Source of the DNA: CAZSSM01 sp964609385
Lineage (GTDB): Bacteria > Planctomycetota > Planctomycetia > Isosphaerales > Isosphaeraceae
Assembly: GCA_964609385.1 (NCBI GenBank)
Contig: CAZSSM010000054.1
Location: 1-48,326, forward strand
Length of the DNA: 48,326 nucleotides
Direction of reading: 5' to 3'
Shown here: positions 33,675-41,937 of the stretch, in pieces
Layout: each line of letters begins with the position of its first letter
Position numbering within the stretch: position 1 is the stretch's first letter
The notes under the pieces: model-generated
Database searches by the model: none
Seen by the model: the letters and a program-made list of their open reading frames with translations, nothing else
What the model was told of the DNA's origin: nothing
Position numbers and translations under genes: made by a program

Positions 33675-34561
33675 ACGGTTCCGGGTCCGAGCAAACCCAG
33701 CCGTCCAGGCCGGGCCGCTGGCCGGCAAATCGGATCGCCCTGGATGAGGTCGACTCGACGAGCTTGTACCTCCGACGCGCCCTGGCCGACGCGTCGACCG
33801 CTCCGGAATTGCCCGTCCTGGTCCGTGCAAAGAATCAGACCGCCGGCCGGGGCCGGGGCAGCCACCGTTGGTGGTCCGACTCCGGGAGCCTGACGTTCAC
33901 CCTCGCCTTAAGCCCAAAGGCCGAGGGGCTTCGCCTGGCGCATGAGCCGCGCCTGGCGATCGCCGCAGCGGTGGCCTTGGTCAACGCGGTCTCGCGTTGG
34001 TGTCTCGACGCGTCGCTAGGGATTCGCTGGCCCAACGATGTCGTCGGTGACGGCCGCAAGCTCGCCGGGATTCTCCCGGAGCGCCTGGTCACTCCAGCCG
34101 GCCCGGTCGACTTGCTCGGCATCGGCCTAAACGTCAATACGAGGCTCGACCAGGCACCCTCGGACGTCCAACGCCGTGCGACCTCGATGGCCTTGCTGGC
34201 CGATCGGTCGCGGATCCAGCCCCCGGTCGGTCTCGACGCGGACGGCGGGCTTGCGGACCCGAAGCCTGACGATTTGGGAGTCGCTCCCGACCTTGACATG
34301 GAGGCGGTGTTGGAGGCGTTGCTGATCGAACTGCGGACCTCGATCGGCCAACTGGCCAACGATGACCCGCAACTGGTCCGGCGCTGGCAACGACTCGACG
34401 TGCTCAATGGCCGTCGCGTCGTCCACGAGACCATCGGTCAGCCACAGATGACCGGGCTGGCACGAGGGATCGCCGAGGACGGGGGACTCCGAGTCGAGAC
34501 CGGAGGCCGGATCGTCCGTCTCTATGGGGGCTCGATCCTCCGCAATCCCGATGAAGGATGA
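33671..34561 (+). CDS. birA: Biotin--[acetyl-CoA-carboxylase] ligase
   Basis: A 296-residue biotin-protein ligase starting with TTG at 33671, four bases inside the pyc stop (TTGA). It attaches biotin to the carrier lysine of carboxylases through biotinyl-AMP. The catalytic core shows LDEVDSTSLYLRR, the biotin/AMP loop QTAGRGRGSHRWWSDSGS, IRWPNDVV and the lysine in GRKLAGILPE, and GIGLNVNTR. The C-terminal SH3-like domain follows (VLNGRRVVHETIGQ). No helix-turn-helix precedes the core, so this is a monofunctional ligase rather than an E. coli-type repressor. An insert at ~190-215 (GLDADGGLADPKPDDLGVAP) is unusual. No ATG is available near the N-terminus, which supports the TTG start. Confidence 0.93.
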   Translation: MNGSGSEQTQPSRPGRWPANRIALDEVDSTSLYLRRALADASTAPELPVLVRAKNQTAGRGRGSHRWWSDSGSLTFTLALSPKAEGLRLAHEPRLAIAAAVALVNAVSRWCLDASLGIRWPNDVVGDGRKLAGILPERLVTPAGPVDLLGIGLNVNTRLDQAPSDVQRRATSMALLADRSRIQPPVGLDADGGLADPKPDDLGVAPDLDMEAVLEALLIELRTSIGQLANDDPQLVRRWQRLDVLNGRRVVHETIGQPQMTGLARGIAEDGGLRVETGGRIVRLYGGSILRNPDEG

Positions 34562-34712
34562 TCCCTTCCGGCTCGTCGATGATCACGATGGTGACCTCCT
34601 GTGCAACGATGACGTCATCACTTCCCCGATCGACGATTGGGATTGGGGGCCGTCACTCGGTCTCGTTGCGTCGTTGCGACCCAGTCCTTTGAAAAATCGA
34701 TCGGGCCGTTGA
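34551..34712 (+). CDS. Candidate 53-residue acidic protein overlapping birA end
   Basis: An ATG at 34551 inside the last codons of birA opens a frame of 53 codons (MKDDPFRLVDDHDGDLLCND..., then DDWDWGPSLGL). The overlap is 11 bases and the product is markedly acidic at the N-terminus. No Shine-Dalgarno match is seen and no family is recognised. It could be translated by coupling to birA, or be an accidental frame. Confidence 0.25.
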   Translation: MKDDPFRLVDDHDGDLLCNDDVITSPIDDWDWGPSLGLVASLRPSPLKNRSGR

Positions 34713-35168
34713 CCGCATCCCGCTGCGGTGGCAAAATGCCAGCGTTGTATCAACCGACATCGAATTGAAGGCGTTTTGTGAACCGTTCCGCTTTTTTTCG
34801 CCCTATTGAAGGCGTCTCGGGTCATCCGTCGATAATCGAGCGGACGACCATCTGAGAAGCGGTTCGTCGTCGAGTTTTCGCCCGTCTCCGCTCCGAACTC
34901 CTCTCCCCTCCGCATCAACATCGCGTCTGACCGCCCCGTCCGTTTCCCAATTCGACCGTTCCCCTGCCTGCGTCCTCTTCGTTTCGGAGGGCTTCAGCCA
35001 GGGATTCTGTGATCCCTCGAAGTGCATTGGCTGCGAATCCGATCGGACGATCCGATTCGGACGCCCCGTGAGTTCCCTTTCTCGACCTCGACTTGTGTGC
35101 ATGACCAATCTTCTCGACCTGTCGACCGGTTCACGATGGCGTCGGATCCGGAACGTGGGACGATTACC
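34713..35168. other. Intergenic region upstream of the nitrilase-family gene
   Basis: About 455 bp. It contains a seven-T run after CCGTTCCGC near 34790-34800, without a clear stem, and long plus- and minus-strand frames with no recognisable content. In-frame upstream starts for the next gene (35022, 35136) lie here but the added sequence does not look conserved. Confidence 0.4.
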
Positions 35169-36077
35169 ATGAACATGAACGTCTCGCAGATTATCGGCAA
35201 GCGGAACGGGATGCTCCGGATCGGGGTCTCCCAGGTCGAGAGCGTGCCGGCTGACCTGGATCAGAACTTCGCCCGCCATCGCGCTGCGATCGATGAGGCC
35301 AAGGGGCATGGAGTCGAACTGCTGGTCTTCCCTGAACTGTCACTGACCGGCTACCACGTCGGCTCGCAGGTCCTGGACGTGGCCTTGCCTCGCGACGACT
35401 CGCGGCTGAAGCAACTGGCCGCCTACGCCGACGATCTGACCGTCGTCGCCGGGTTCATCGAGGAGGCCCCAGCGGCACAGTTCCACAACGCCGCGATCGT
35501 CTTCCGACGCGGCGAGATCGCCTTCATCCACCGGAAGCTCAACCTGCCCAGCTACGGTAACCTCGAGGAAGATAAGTACTTCGCTGAGGGCCGCTATATC
35601 GATGTCTTCGAGCACCAGTTGCCTTGGATCGCGGCAATCTTGATCTGCGCTGACATGTGGAACCCCGGCTTGGTCCACCTGGCCGCGCTCAACGGCGCGA
35701 CGATGCTGATTGGGCCGATCGCCAGTTCGACCGAGTCGGTCGGCGGCGGCTTCTCCAACGAGTCCGGCTGGGCCTCAACCTCCTCGTTCTATGCCATGAT
35801 CTACGGGGTCCCCGTGATTCTGGCCAACCAATGCGGCGATCAGGGGGGACACCGATTCTGGGGCGGCAGCCGAATCGTCGATCCCCACGGCATGACCTTG
35901 GCCGAGGCCGACGAGGGTGAGACCCTCATTGTGGCCGACCTCGACTTCAATGAGGTCCGACGCGCGCGGTTCCGACTCCCCACCGTTCGAGATTCCAACC
36001 TCGACCTCATCCACCGCGAGATCGAACGTCTGGCCAATCGTCTGGGGATTCCACGGGTCGTTCGTTCCAACAACTGA
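35169..36077 (+). CDS. Nitrilase-superfamily (carbon-nitrogen hydrolase) amidase
   Basis: A ~302-residue carbon-nitrogen hydrolase with the Glu-Lys-Cys triad: E56 (LLVFPELSLTGY), K123 (IHRKLNLPSYGN) and C160 (ILICADMWNP). The second glutamate is in NLEEDKYF. C-terminal WGGSRIVDPHG and EGETLIVADLDFNEV also fit the superfamily. It should hydrolyse an amide, carbamoyl or nitrile-like bond; the subgroup (N-carbamoylputrescine amidase, omega-amidase, glutaminase subunit or other) cannot be set, though the motif order resembles predicted amidohydrolases rather than true nitrilases. Start choice is uncertain: ATG at 35136, 35169, 35175 or 35211 are all in frame, and the conserved domain begins at MLRIGVSQVES (35211). 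The gene stands alone. Confidence 0.85.
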   Translation: MNMNVSQIIGKRNGMLRIGVSQVESVPADLDQNFARHRAAIDEAKGHGVELLVFPELSLTGYHVGSQVLDVALPRDDSRLKQLAAYADDLTVVAGFIEEAPAAQFHNAAIVFRRGEIAFIHRKLNLPSYGNLEEDKYFAEGRYIDVFEHQLPWIAAILICADMWNPGLVHLAALNGATMLIGPIASSTESVGGGFSNESGWASTSSFYAMIYGVPVILANQCGDQGGHRFWGGSRIVDPHGMTLAEADEGETLIVADLDFNEVRRARFRLPTVRDSNLDLIHREIERLANRLGIPRVVRSNN

Positions 36078-36383
36078 GAACTGGTCCGATCGCATTCAGC
36101 CGATCGGATCGCGAAGCTCAACAATGCTCAAACTCTGGCCGCGCGATCCTGCTGTGGAGACGGCTATCGAGCGATCCGTTGCTCAACGGCGGCGCGGAGA
36201 CTTCGGGAAAACTCACAGAATCGGATTTGCAGATTAATTTAACACCCATTAATAAAAAATGTCACCCCTCAAGGATAATTGGCAAATAATATTGAGCATA
36301 TCGCAAGTTAGAAACGATCAAGCCAGCGTCTGTTCAGTCTTGGTTATAATTTTCGTCATTGGGGTGAGGCTCAGTGGCCTACA
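36078..36383. other. AT-rich intergenic stretch
   Basis: About 300 bp, of which 36225-36360 is clearly AT-richer than the window. A plus-strand frame at 36259-36501 has one hydrophobic stretch (VCSVLVIIFVIGV) but no family resemblance and overlaps the better frame at 36384. Nothing else was identified. Confidence 0.45.
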
Positions 36384-36674
36384 GTGGATCCACGACATCA
36401 TTTCTTTAAGGTGCGCAAATCTGTCTACAATGATGATTTGCGCAAAAAATTCTCAAGCTATTGCACAACGTATGGAAATTTTCCTCCGGTCTACACCCTA
36501 AATATCCGGAAACGACCCAGTGTTTCGGGCCATGATCCCTATGGGCCGTTGGTCCTCTTCGATGATGGAACCGATGAACGGCTCAATCCATCGACGGCCG
36601 CGGAAGTTCTGAAAGCGATGATCATCGCTCACGACGAAGAGCTGTCGGAGGAGAAACCCGCTCGCTCCTCGTAG
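36384..36674 (+). CDS. Small hypothetical protein, possibly a gene remnant
   Basis: A 96-codon frame from GTG 36384 with a lysine/tyrosine-rich first half (RHHFFKVRKSVYNDDLRKKF) in AT-rich DNA and a second half with normal GC-rich codons (GPLVLFDDGTDERLNPSTAA and EVLKAMIIAHDEEL). The second half looks like a genuine protein end; the first half lacks a good start or ribosome-binding site, and the frame stays open upstream to 36312. It may be the tail of a longer gene that lost its beginning. No family recognised. Confidence 0.35.
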   Translation: MDPRHHFFKVRKSVYNDDLRKKFSSYCTTYGNFPPVYTLNIRKRPSVSGHDPYGPLVLFDDGTDERLNPSTAAEVLKAMIIAHDEELSEEKPARSS

Positions 36675-36899
36675 TCCGATCCTTACGCACGTCGGTCGAT
36701 TTGCGGTGCGCTCTCAGATCGCCTAGTACGGCCGGCCGTTCACACATCCCGGAGGCCCCGGCATCGTGATCGGGCGAATCGGGGTGGCGGTCGGAGGCTT
36801 GGGTCAGCAAGATGTGCGGTATTGCTCAAGAGGAGCGTCGAGGTCGGTCGCTCGGGGCGATGTCAGCGGTTCTTTGGGATCGGGCGCGGGGCACTCGAC

Positions 36900-38426
36900 G
36901 TGGATGTTCAGATCGCGTGGCTGGTGACGCTCGCCTCGGTCGTCATCCTGGTGTTGGTCGTGATCCGGAGCCGTCGCGACCGCGCCGCGTTGCAGCGGCT
37001 CGACCGCGCCCTGCGGACCTTGGAACAAGGCAAGGCCCCGCGACCGATCCAACCGCTGGTGAGTGGTCCGGGTGTGGTGACAGCCGCGACCTTCGACGAA
37101 GTCGCCGCCACGCTGGAACGTCGGATCGCTCAGCAGGAGCAGGACCGACAGCAGCTCGGTGCGGTCCTCAGCGGGATGTCCGAGGCGGTTCTGGCCGTCG
37201 ACCATCGCCGACGCTTGGTCTTCGCCAACCCCAGCGCGGATCGGCTCTTCGGCCTCAACGATCGAGCGGTCGGTCGCCTGGTCCCGGAAGTCATCCGGAG
37301 CCCTCGGATCCACGAGGCAATCGACGCGACGCTCTCCCGGACCGAACCCTATCAGGGGGAGATCGTCGTGGCCCACGTCGGCGGTGAGGCCCCGCCACGC
37401 GCTGCGCCGGAGCGGATCGTCTCGGTCCACGGCACACCGCTGCCAGGCGCACCGCATCAAGGGGCCGTTTTGGTCCTCCACGACATCACCGAACTCCGAC
37501 AACTGGAGCGGATGCGTCGCGACTTCGTCGCCAACGTCTCGCACGAGCTGAAGACGCCCTTGGCCTCGGTCCGCGCCTACGTCGAGACCTTGCTCGACGG
37601 CGCGATCAACGACGAGGCGGTCAACGAGCATTTCCTCCGACAGATCGACCAACAGGCCGAGCGACTCAACCAACTCATTTTAGACTTGCTTACTTTGGCT
37701 CGAATCGAGTCGCTCCGCGAGTCGAGTTCTGGCAGCGAGCCGATGGCGATCGTCCCGGCGGTCCGCGACCGGACCGATGCACAGCGCGACCGGGCCATCG
37801 CCCGAAAACTCCGCTACATCTTGCAGGTCCAGCCGGAGGCTGAGGACGCATTGGTTGAGGCCGATGAGGAGGCGTTGCGACAGATCCTGGACAATCTGAT
37901 CGACAACGCGATCAAGTACACGCCGGAGGGGGGGCGGATCCGGATCGTCTGCCGGCTCGACGACATGGACCTTGGCGCTCCGTTCGCGAACACCGCGATG
38001 CCCCGACGTCGGATCACGCCGAAGGGTGCCCGGACCAGCGCCTCAGTGGCGCTGGGTTCGCACGTGACCCTCGAGGTCGTCGACACCGGCTTGGGAATCC
38101 CGCATGCGGAACTGCCTCGGATCTTCGAGCGGTTCTACCGCGTCGACAAGGCAAGGAGCCGCGACCTGGGAGGAACGGGCCTGGGCTTGGCCATCGTCAA
38201 GCACATGGTGCAGGCGCTGGATGGACAGATCGAAGTCGAGAGCCGGCTCGGCGCCGGCACCACGTTTCGGGTCCGCCTGCCACGTTATTTCGGAACCCGA
38301 GACGAGCCGGCTGTCACCATGGACCCCGCCGCTCGATCGCGACGCGTCCCAGCCTCTGGTTCGACGACCAGCCCATCGGAACGTTCCCCAGAGTCGGTCG
38401 TTGATCCCAGCGTTTACCGGTCTTAG
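36900..38426 (+). CDS. phoR: PhoR-type sensor histidine kinase
   Basis: A ~508-residue membrane histidine kinase. One N-terminal helix (WLVTLASVVILVLVVI) is followed by a linker, a PAS domain (~85-200, LGAVLSGMSEAVLAVDHRRR), a HisKA dimerisation domain with phospho-acceptor H215 (VSHELKTPLASVRAYVETLL) and an HATPase domain (N box QILDNLIDNAIKYTPEG; G boxes VVDTGLGIP and GGTGLGLAIVKH). The single helix and PAS arrangement match PhoR, and the pst genes downstream support a phosphate-sensing role. GTG 36900 is favoured because its product begins just before the membrane helix and GGGG precedes it; TTG 36822 is possible. No phoB response-regulator gene lies next to it. A ~25-residue insert (NTAMPRRRITPKGARTSASV) sits between the N and G1 boxes. 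Confidence 0.88.
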   Translation: MDVQIAWLVTLASVVILVLVVIRSRRDRAALQRLDRALRTLEQGKAPRPIQPLVSGPGVVTAATFDEVAATLERRIAQQEQDRQQLGAVLSGMSEAVLAVDHRRRLVFANPSADRLFGLNDRAVGRLVPEVIRSPRIHEAIDATLSRTEPYQGEIVVAHVGGEAPPRAAPERIVSVHGTPLPGAPHQGAVLVLHDITELRQLERMRRDFVANVSHELKTPLASVRAYVETLLDGAINDEAVNEHFLRQIDQQAERLNQLILDLLTLARIESLRESSSGSEPMAIVPAVRDRTDAQRDRAIARKLRYILQVQPEAEDALVEADEEALRQILDNLIDNAIKYTPEGGRIRIVCRLDDMDLGAPFANTAMPRRRITPKGARTSASVALGSHVTLEVVDTGLGIPHAELPRIFERFYRVDKARSRDLGGTGLGLAIVKHMVQALDGQIEVESRLGAGTTFRVRLPRYFGTRDEPAVTMDPAARSRRVPASGSTTSPSERSPESVVDPSVYRS

Positions 38427-38479
38427 GTCGCGGAGCGATTCAGGCTCCCGGGCGATCGAGGGGGGACATTCGGCGATTC

Positions 38480-38511
38480 TTCACGCGAGTTTCACTGCTT
38501 GCGGGTAATCT
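38480..38511 (+). promoter_or_regulatory. Possible Pho-box-like direct repeat and -10 upstream of the hydrolase-pst genes
   Basis: TTCAC occurs at 38480-38484 and 38491-38495, an 11-base period like that of PhoB/PhoP binding sites, and TAATCT at 38506-38511 could be a -10. The match is short and no PhoB consensus for planctomycetes is assumed, so this is only suggestive. Confidence 0.22.
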
Positions 38512-38667
38512 AGCCCAATTCGATGTCTTCTCCGCAATGCTCTTCCTTGGCGACTCATGGCCCGCTCCGACGTTCCCCGCCACGCCCACCTGCGCTCGCA
38601 ACCACACCCTTCGACGTGTTCGATCGCTCGGCGTTTCGATCGGCAGAGATCGAATCTCTCCGAAGTG

Positions 38668-39752
38668 ATGATGATCGTGCTGGCAACGCTCATCGTTGCC
38701 GCGACAGGCCCGTCCACTTGCCTCGAACCGCGTCCGGATTCGAGGCTGATGCCAAGTCCCACGCCGCATCCCTCCGAGGTTGAGGCCGTGTCAATCGAGC
38801 ACGACGAACGTGACGCACCCGAGCCCACCGACCCGCTCTCGAGGGCCGAATGGGTCGTGCTGGACGGGGTCCGGACGCGGCTCGTGCGCTGCGGACATGC
38901 CGGTCGTCCGGTCGTCCTGATCCACGGCTTCGGTTCGAACCTTTTCACCTGGCGACGGAGCTTGATTCGGCTCAGTGCGTCGTCGGAGGTCTTCGCGCTC
39001 GACCTGAAAGGGTTCGGCCTGACCGACAAGCCGAGCGATGGCCGGTACAACACCCAGGTCTACTCGGAACAGGTGCTGGACCTGCTGGACCACTATGAAC
39101 TGGATCGCGTGGTGTTGGTCGGCCACTCGATGGGTGGCGCGGTGGCGATTCGGCTCGCCCTGGAGCATCCCGAGCGGATCGCCGGCCTTGTCCTGGTGGG
39201 GTCGGCGCTGCCTCGAGGACTCGGGCAGATCGATCGTCTCGAACCCCATGGCTTGACACCGAAAACGGACGACGAGTCCGGCCTCGTTGATGTCGAGGAG
39301 AATGACCACGAAGGCAAAGGCGACAAGAGCCGTGCGAATTTGGCCCGTCCCGACCCCGCGCCTTGGGATTGACCCGCATGTTCTTGACCCGAAGCGCTGT
39401 CGAACGCAGCCTGAAACGATGCGTCCATGATCCCAGCCTGATCACCGAGGCGATGATCGAGGCCCATTTCAAGCCAACTCAGACCGAAGGGGCCGCCGAA
39501 GCTCTCTTAGCGATGGCTCGCGGCGTGGCCTTGCCGGTCCGCCCGTTGCCCGGGCTCGAGCAACTCCGTGTTCCCTGTTTGCTCTTCTGGGGACGACACG
39601 ATCGCATCCTGCCGATCGCGATGCTCGAGCGGTTCTCCGCGCTCCCAGACCATCGCGCTGTGGTCTTCGAGGACGTCGGTCACATGCCCCACGAGGAAAA
39701 GCCCGACGCCTTCCACCGTCACGTCCTGACGTTTCTCGAGACCCTCCCATGA
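38668..39752 (+). pseudogene. Alpha/beta hydrolase split by a frameshift
   Basis: Two overlapping frames together make one alpha/beta hydrolase. The first (to 39372) has an N-terminal hydrophobic stretch (MMIVLATLIVAATGPS), the oxyanion motif VVLIHGFGSNLFTW and the nucleophile elbow GHSMGG. It ends after a polar, unlikely tail (VEENDHEGKGDKSRANLARP). The second frame, open from 39306 and first startable at TTG 39363, continues the fold with the lid (TRMFLTRSAVERSL), the acid region LLFWGRHDRILP and the histidine in DVGHMPHEEKP, ending at 39752. The shift is -1 (or +2) within 39306-39372; no standard slippery heptamer was seen. Neither half alone has a full triad. It may be a real mutation or a sequencing error. 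The second half overlaps pstS by ATGA, so the gene belongs to the pst operon. The substrate is unknown. Confidence 0.8.
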
Positions 39753-40945
39753 TCCGAGACGCGTGGTCACCCCGATTCCCGAGACCCGCCATGCCCCTGA
39801 TCGGGCTCGGGCACGTCTTCGTGCTGGCTCTGGCGGCCCTGACCGGCTGCGATCCCGCGCCCGAGGTGATCGTCGACGGCTCCAGCACCGTCTTCCCGAT
39901 CAGCCGGGTGGCCCAAGAGCGGTTCTATCATGAGGTCGATTCGAGCGTCTGCGTGATCGTCGACAACCACGGAACCGGCGGCGGGTTCGGCCGTTATCTC
40001 CGTGGCGAGGCCGACATCGTCGACGCCTCCCGACAAGCCAAGCCCGCTGAGGAAGCTGAGGCTCGCCGAGTCGGCCGACCGTGGACCCGGTTTGTTGTGG
40101 CTTATGATGGCATCTCTGTGGTTGTGCATCCCAACAACACTTGGGTTCACGAACTGAGCGTCGCCCAGCTCCGCGCTCTCTGGCGCGAGGACGGCGATGT
40201 GGTGACCTGGCGTGACCTCGATCCCGACTGGCCCAACCGCAAGATCACCCTGTTTAGCCCTGACGACGACTCGGGGACCTTCGATTTCTTCGGCGAGGTG
40301 ATCCTGGGCGAGGACCTCCGTCAACGAACCGATAAGGTCCAAATGAACTCCGATGACAACTTCTTGATCCGAGGCGTGGCGCAGACCGTCGATGGCTTGG
40401 GTTACTTCGGATTCGCCTACTATCGCGCCAACACCCGGGTCCTCAGGGCAGTCGCCATCCGCGACAAAGGGGCCGAGCAGGCATATCTGCCTCGAGTCGA
40501 GACGATCGGCCAGGGTCTCTATCGACCGTTGAGCCGTCCCTTATTCCTCTATGCTGGCAACCGGGAACTCCGCCAGGAGAGACAGATCAGACGTTTCCTC
40601 AATTTCTATCTGAACAATCTTGTCGATGTTGTGGATGACGAAGGAATTGTCCTCCGAACCGGCTTGGCCTCCGCCGGCGGGTACGTCGCCCCGTCATTGG
40701 CTGATGTCCGAGCCAACCAGGCACGCCTGGCGTCCTTGCTTGAGGGCGACTCCGCATCGTCGGCTGAAGTCGATGCCAGGAGCGATCCGGGAGCGGAGAC
40801 CGACGACGGCAACGCCCGCCGAAGTCTCGGTGACCCCCGCATCGACGCTGCCTCCTTGGATTTCTCCACGCGTCCTGAGCTGAAGACCAACGCGTCCCGA
40901 TCCTCCCGAACACCCACGCCCGAGGCCGCGGAGACCCGTCGATGA
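39749..40945 (+). CDS. pstS: Phosphate ABC transporter substrate-binding lipoprotein PstS
   Basis: A 398-residue periplasmic phosphate-binding protein. The N-terminus holds a lipobox, LAALTGC, so C34 should carry the lipid anchor. Phosphate-binding loops are visible as VDGSSTVFPIS and NHGTGGGFGRYLRGEADIVDASR (split in the protein as GTGGGFGRYL and ADIVDASR), and SPDDDSGTFDFF. The last ~75 residues (after PSLADVRANQ) are a Ser/Asp/Arg-rich tail absent from typical PstS and probably disordered. It overlaps the hydrolase frame upstream and pstC downstream by four bases each (ATGA), so it is translated as part of the operon. It should deliver phosphate to the PstCAB importer. Confidence 0.92.
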   Translation: MIRDAWSPRFPRPAMPLIGLGHVFVLALAALTGCDPAPEVIVDGSSTVFPISRVAQERFYHEVDSSVCVIVDNHGTGGGFGRYLRGEADIVDASRQAKPAEEAEARRVGRPWTRFVVAYDGISVVVHPNNTWVHELSVAQLRALWREDGDVVTWRDLDPDWPNRKITLFSPDDDSGTFDFFGEVILGEDLRQRTDKVQMNSDDNFLIRGVAQTVDGLGYFGFAYYRANTRVLRAVAIRDKGAEQAYLPRVETIGQGLYRPLSRPLFLYAGNRELRQERQIRRFLNFYLNNLVDVVDDEGIVLRTGLASAGGYVAPSLADVRANQARLASLLEGDSASSAEVDARSDPGAETDDGNARRSLGDPRIDAASLDFSTRPELKTNASRSSRTPTPEAAETRR

Positions 40946-41937
40946 CCCTGCCTCCTGAGGTGTCGAATCCTGATCCGCAGCGCGGTGTGTCGAACCCTTC
41001 GCCGAGCGACTGGCCGCTCCGGCAGGCGGGCGGTCCCCGATTCCGGCTCCAGGATCTACTGGTCCGGATCTTCCTGATGATCTGTGTCACGATCACCTTG
41101 CTGACGACCGTCGGCCTGATCGTTGTGCTGGGGGTGCAGGCCTTTCAATTTTTCCGCGACTCCGGGCTCGGGCTCTTCCAGGTCTTCCAAGGAACCGAGA
41201 TCGACTTCTCTGAGGAAGTCCCCGAGTTCAGCCTGCTCCCGCTGCTCTGGGGCACGCTGGTCGTGGCCGTCGGCTCATCGCTGATCGCCCTGCCGCTGGG
41301 CTTGCTCAGCGCGATCTACCTTAGCGAATACGCGCCCCGTCCGGTCCGCGCGATCCTCAAGCCGACCCTGGAGCTGTTGGCCGGGATCCCCTCGATCGTC
41401 TACGGGTACTTGGGCGTCCTGCTGATCACACCGATCCTCCAGGTCGTTTTCGGCGACTGGATGGGCCTGACGGTCCCCACCTTCAATGCGGCCAGCGCCT
41501 GCATCGTCGTCGGGATCATGAGCGTGCCGATGGTTTCGTCCTTAAGCGAAGACATCTTTTCGGCGGTCCCGCGATCGCTCCGCGAGGCCGGGTATGCCTT
41601 GGGCGCGACCAAGTTCGAGGTCTCCACGCAAATCGTCCTGCCGGCCGGTTTCAGCGGCGTAGTCGCCTCGTTCATCCTGGCCATCAGCCGGGCCATCGGC
41701 GAGACGATGGCCGTCGTCCTGACCATGGGCAGCGTCTCGCAGATCACGCTCAACCCGTTCGCCCCAATGGAGGCGATGACCGTTTACATCGTCAATGTTG
41801 TCGGGGGCGAGGCGGCGTATGGTTCCCCCGAATACCTCTCGCTGTTCGTCGTTGGGATCACCCTGTTCCTCTTCACCCTGGTGATGAACATCATCAGCCG
41901 CGTGGTCCTCAACCGGTACCGTGAGGTCTACCAATGA
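40942..41937 (+). CDS. pstC: Phosphate ABC transporter permease PstC
   Basis: A 331-residue inner-membrane permease with about six helices. A ~35-residue cytoplasmic N-terminus leads into LVRIFLMICVTITLLTTVGL. The LSAIYLSEYAPRPVRAILKP and LAGIPSIVYGYLGVLL segments are diagnostic for PstC, as is the ABC-contact loop SLREAGYALGATKFE and AISRAIGETMAVVLTMG. It pairs with PstA to form the phosphate channel driven by PstB. It overlaps pstS and pstA by four bases on either side, indicating translational coupling. Confidence 0.95.
   Translation: MTLPPEVSNPDPQRGVSNPSPSDWPLRQAGGPRFRLQDLLVRIFLMICVTITLLTTVGLIVVLGVQAFQFFRDSGLGLFQVFQGTEIDFSEEVPEFSLLPLLWGTLVVAVGSSLIALPLGLLSAIYLSEYAPRPVRAILKPTLELLAGIPSIVYGYLGVLLITPILQVVFGDWMGLTVPTFNAASACIVVGIMSVPMVSSLSEDIFSAVPRSLREAGYALGATKFEVSTQIVLPAGFSGVVASFILAISRAIGETMAVVLTMGSVSQITLNPFAPMEAMTVYIVNVVGGEAAYGSPEYLSLFVVGITLFLFTLVMNIISRVVLNRYREVYQ

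Noticed and set aside
36259..36501. 80-residue plus-strand frame with one hydrophobic segment
   Set aside because: AT-rich, no ribosome-binding site and no family resemblance; overlaps the frame at 36384 whose C-terminal part looks more protein-like.
36728..36739. 12-bp perfect palindrome upstream of phoR
   Set aside because: It is a simple GC palindrome that is likely by chance at this base composition and has no second copy nearby.
39306..39372. Programmed -1 frameshift signal in the hydrolase gene
   Set aside because: No X-XXY-YYZ heptamer was found in the overlap and no obvious downstream stem, so a mutation or sequence error is more likely.
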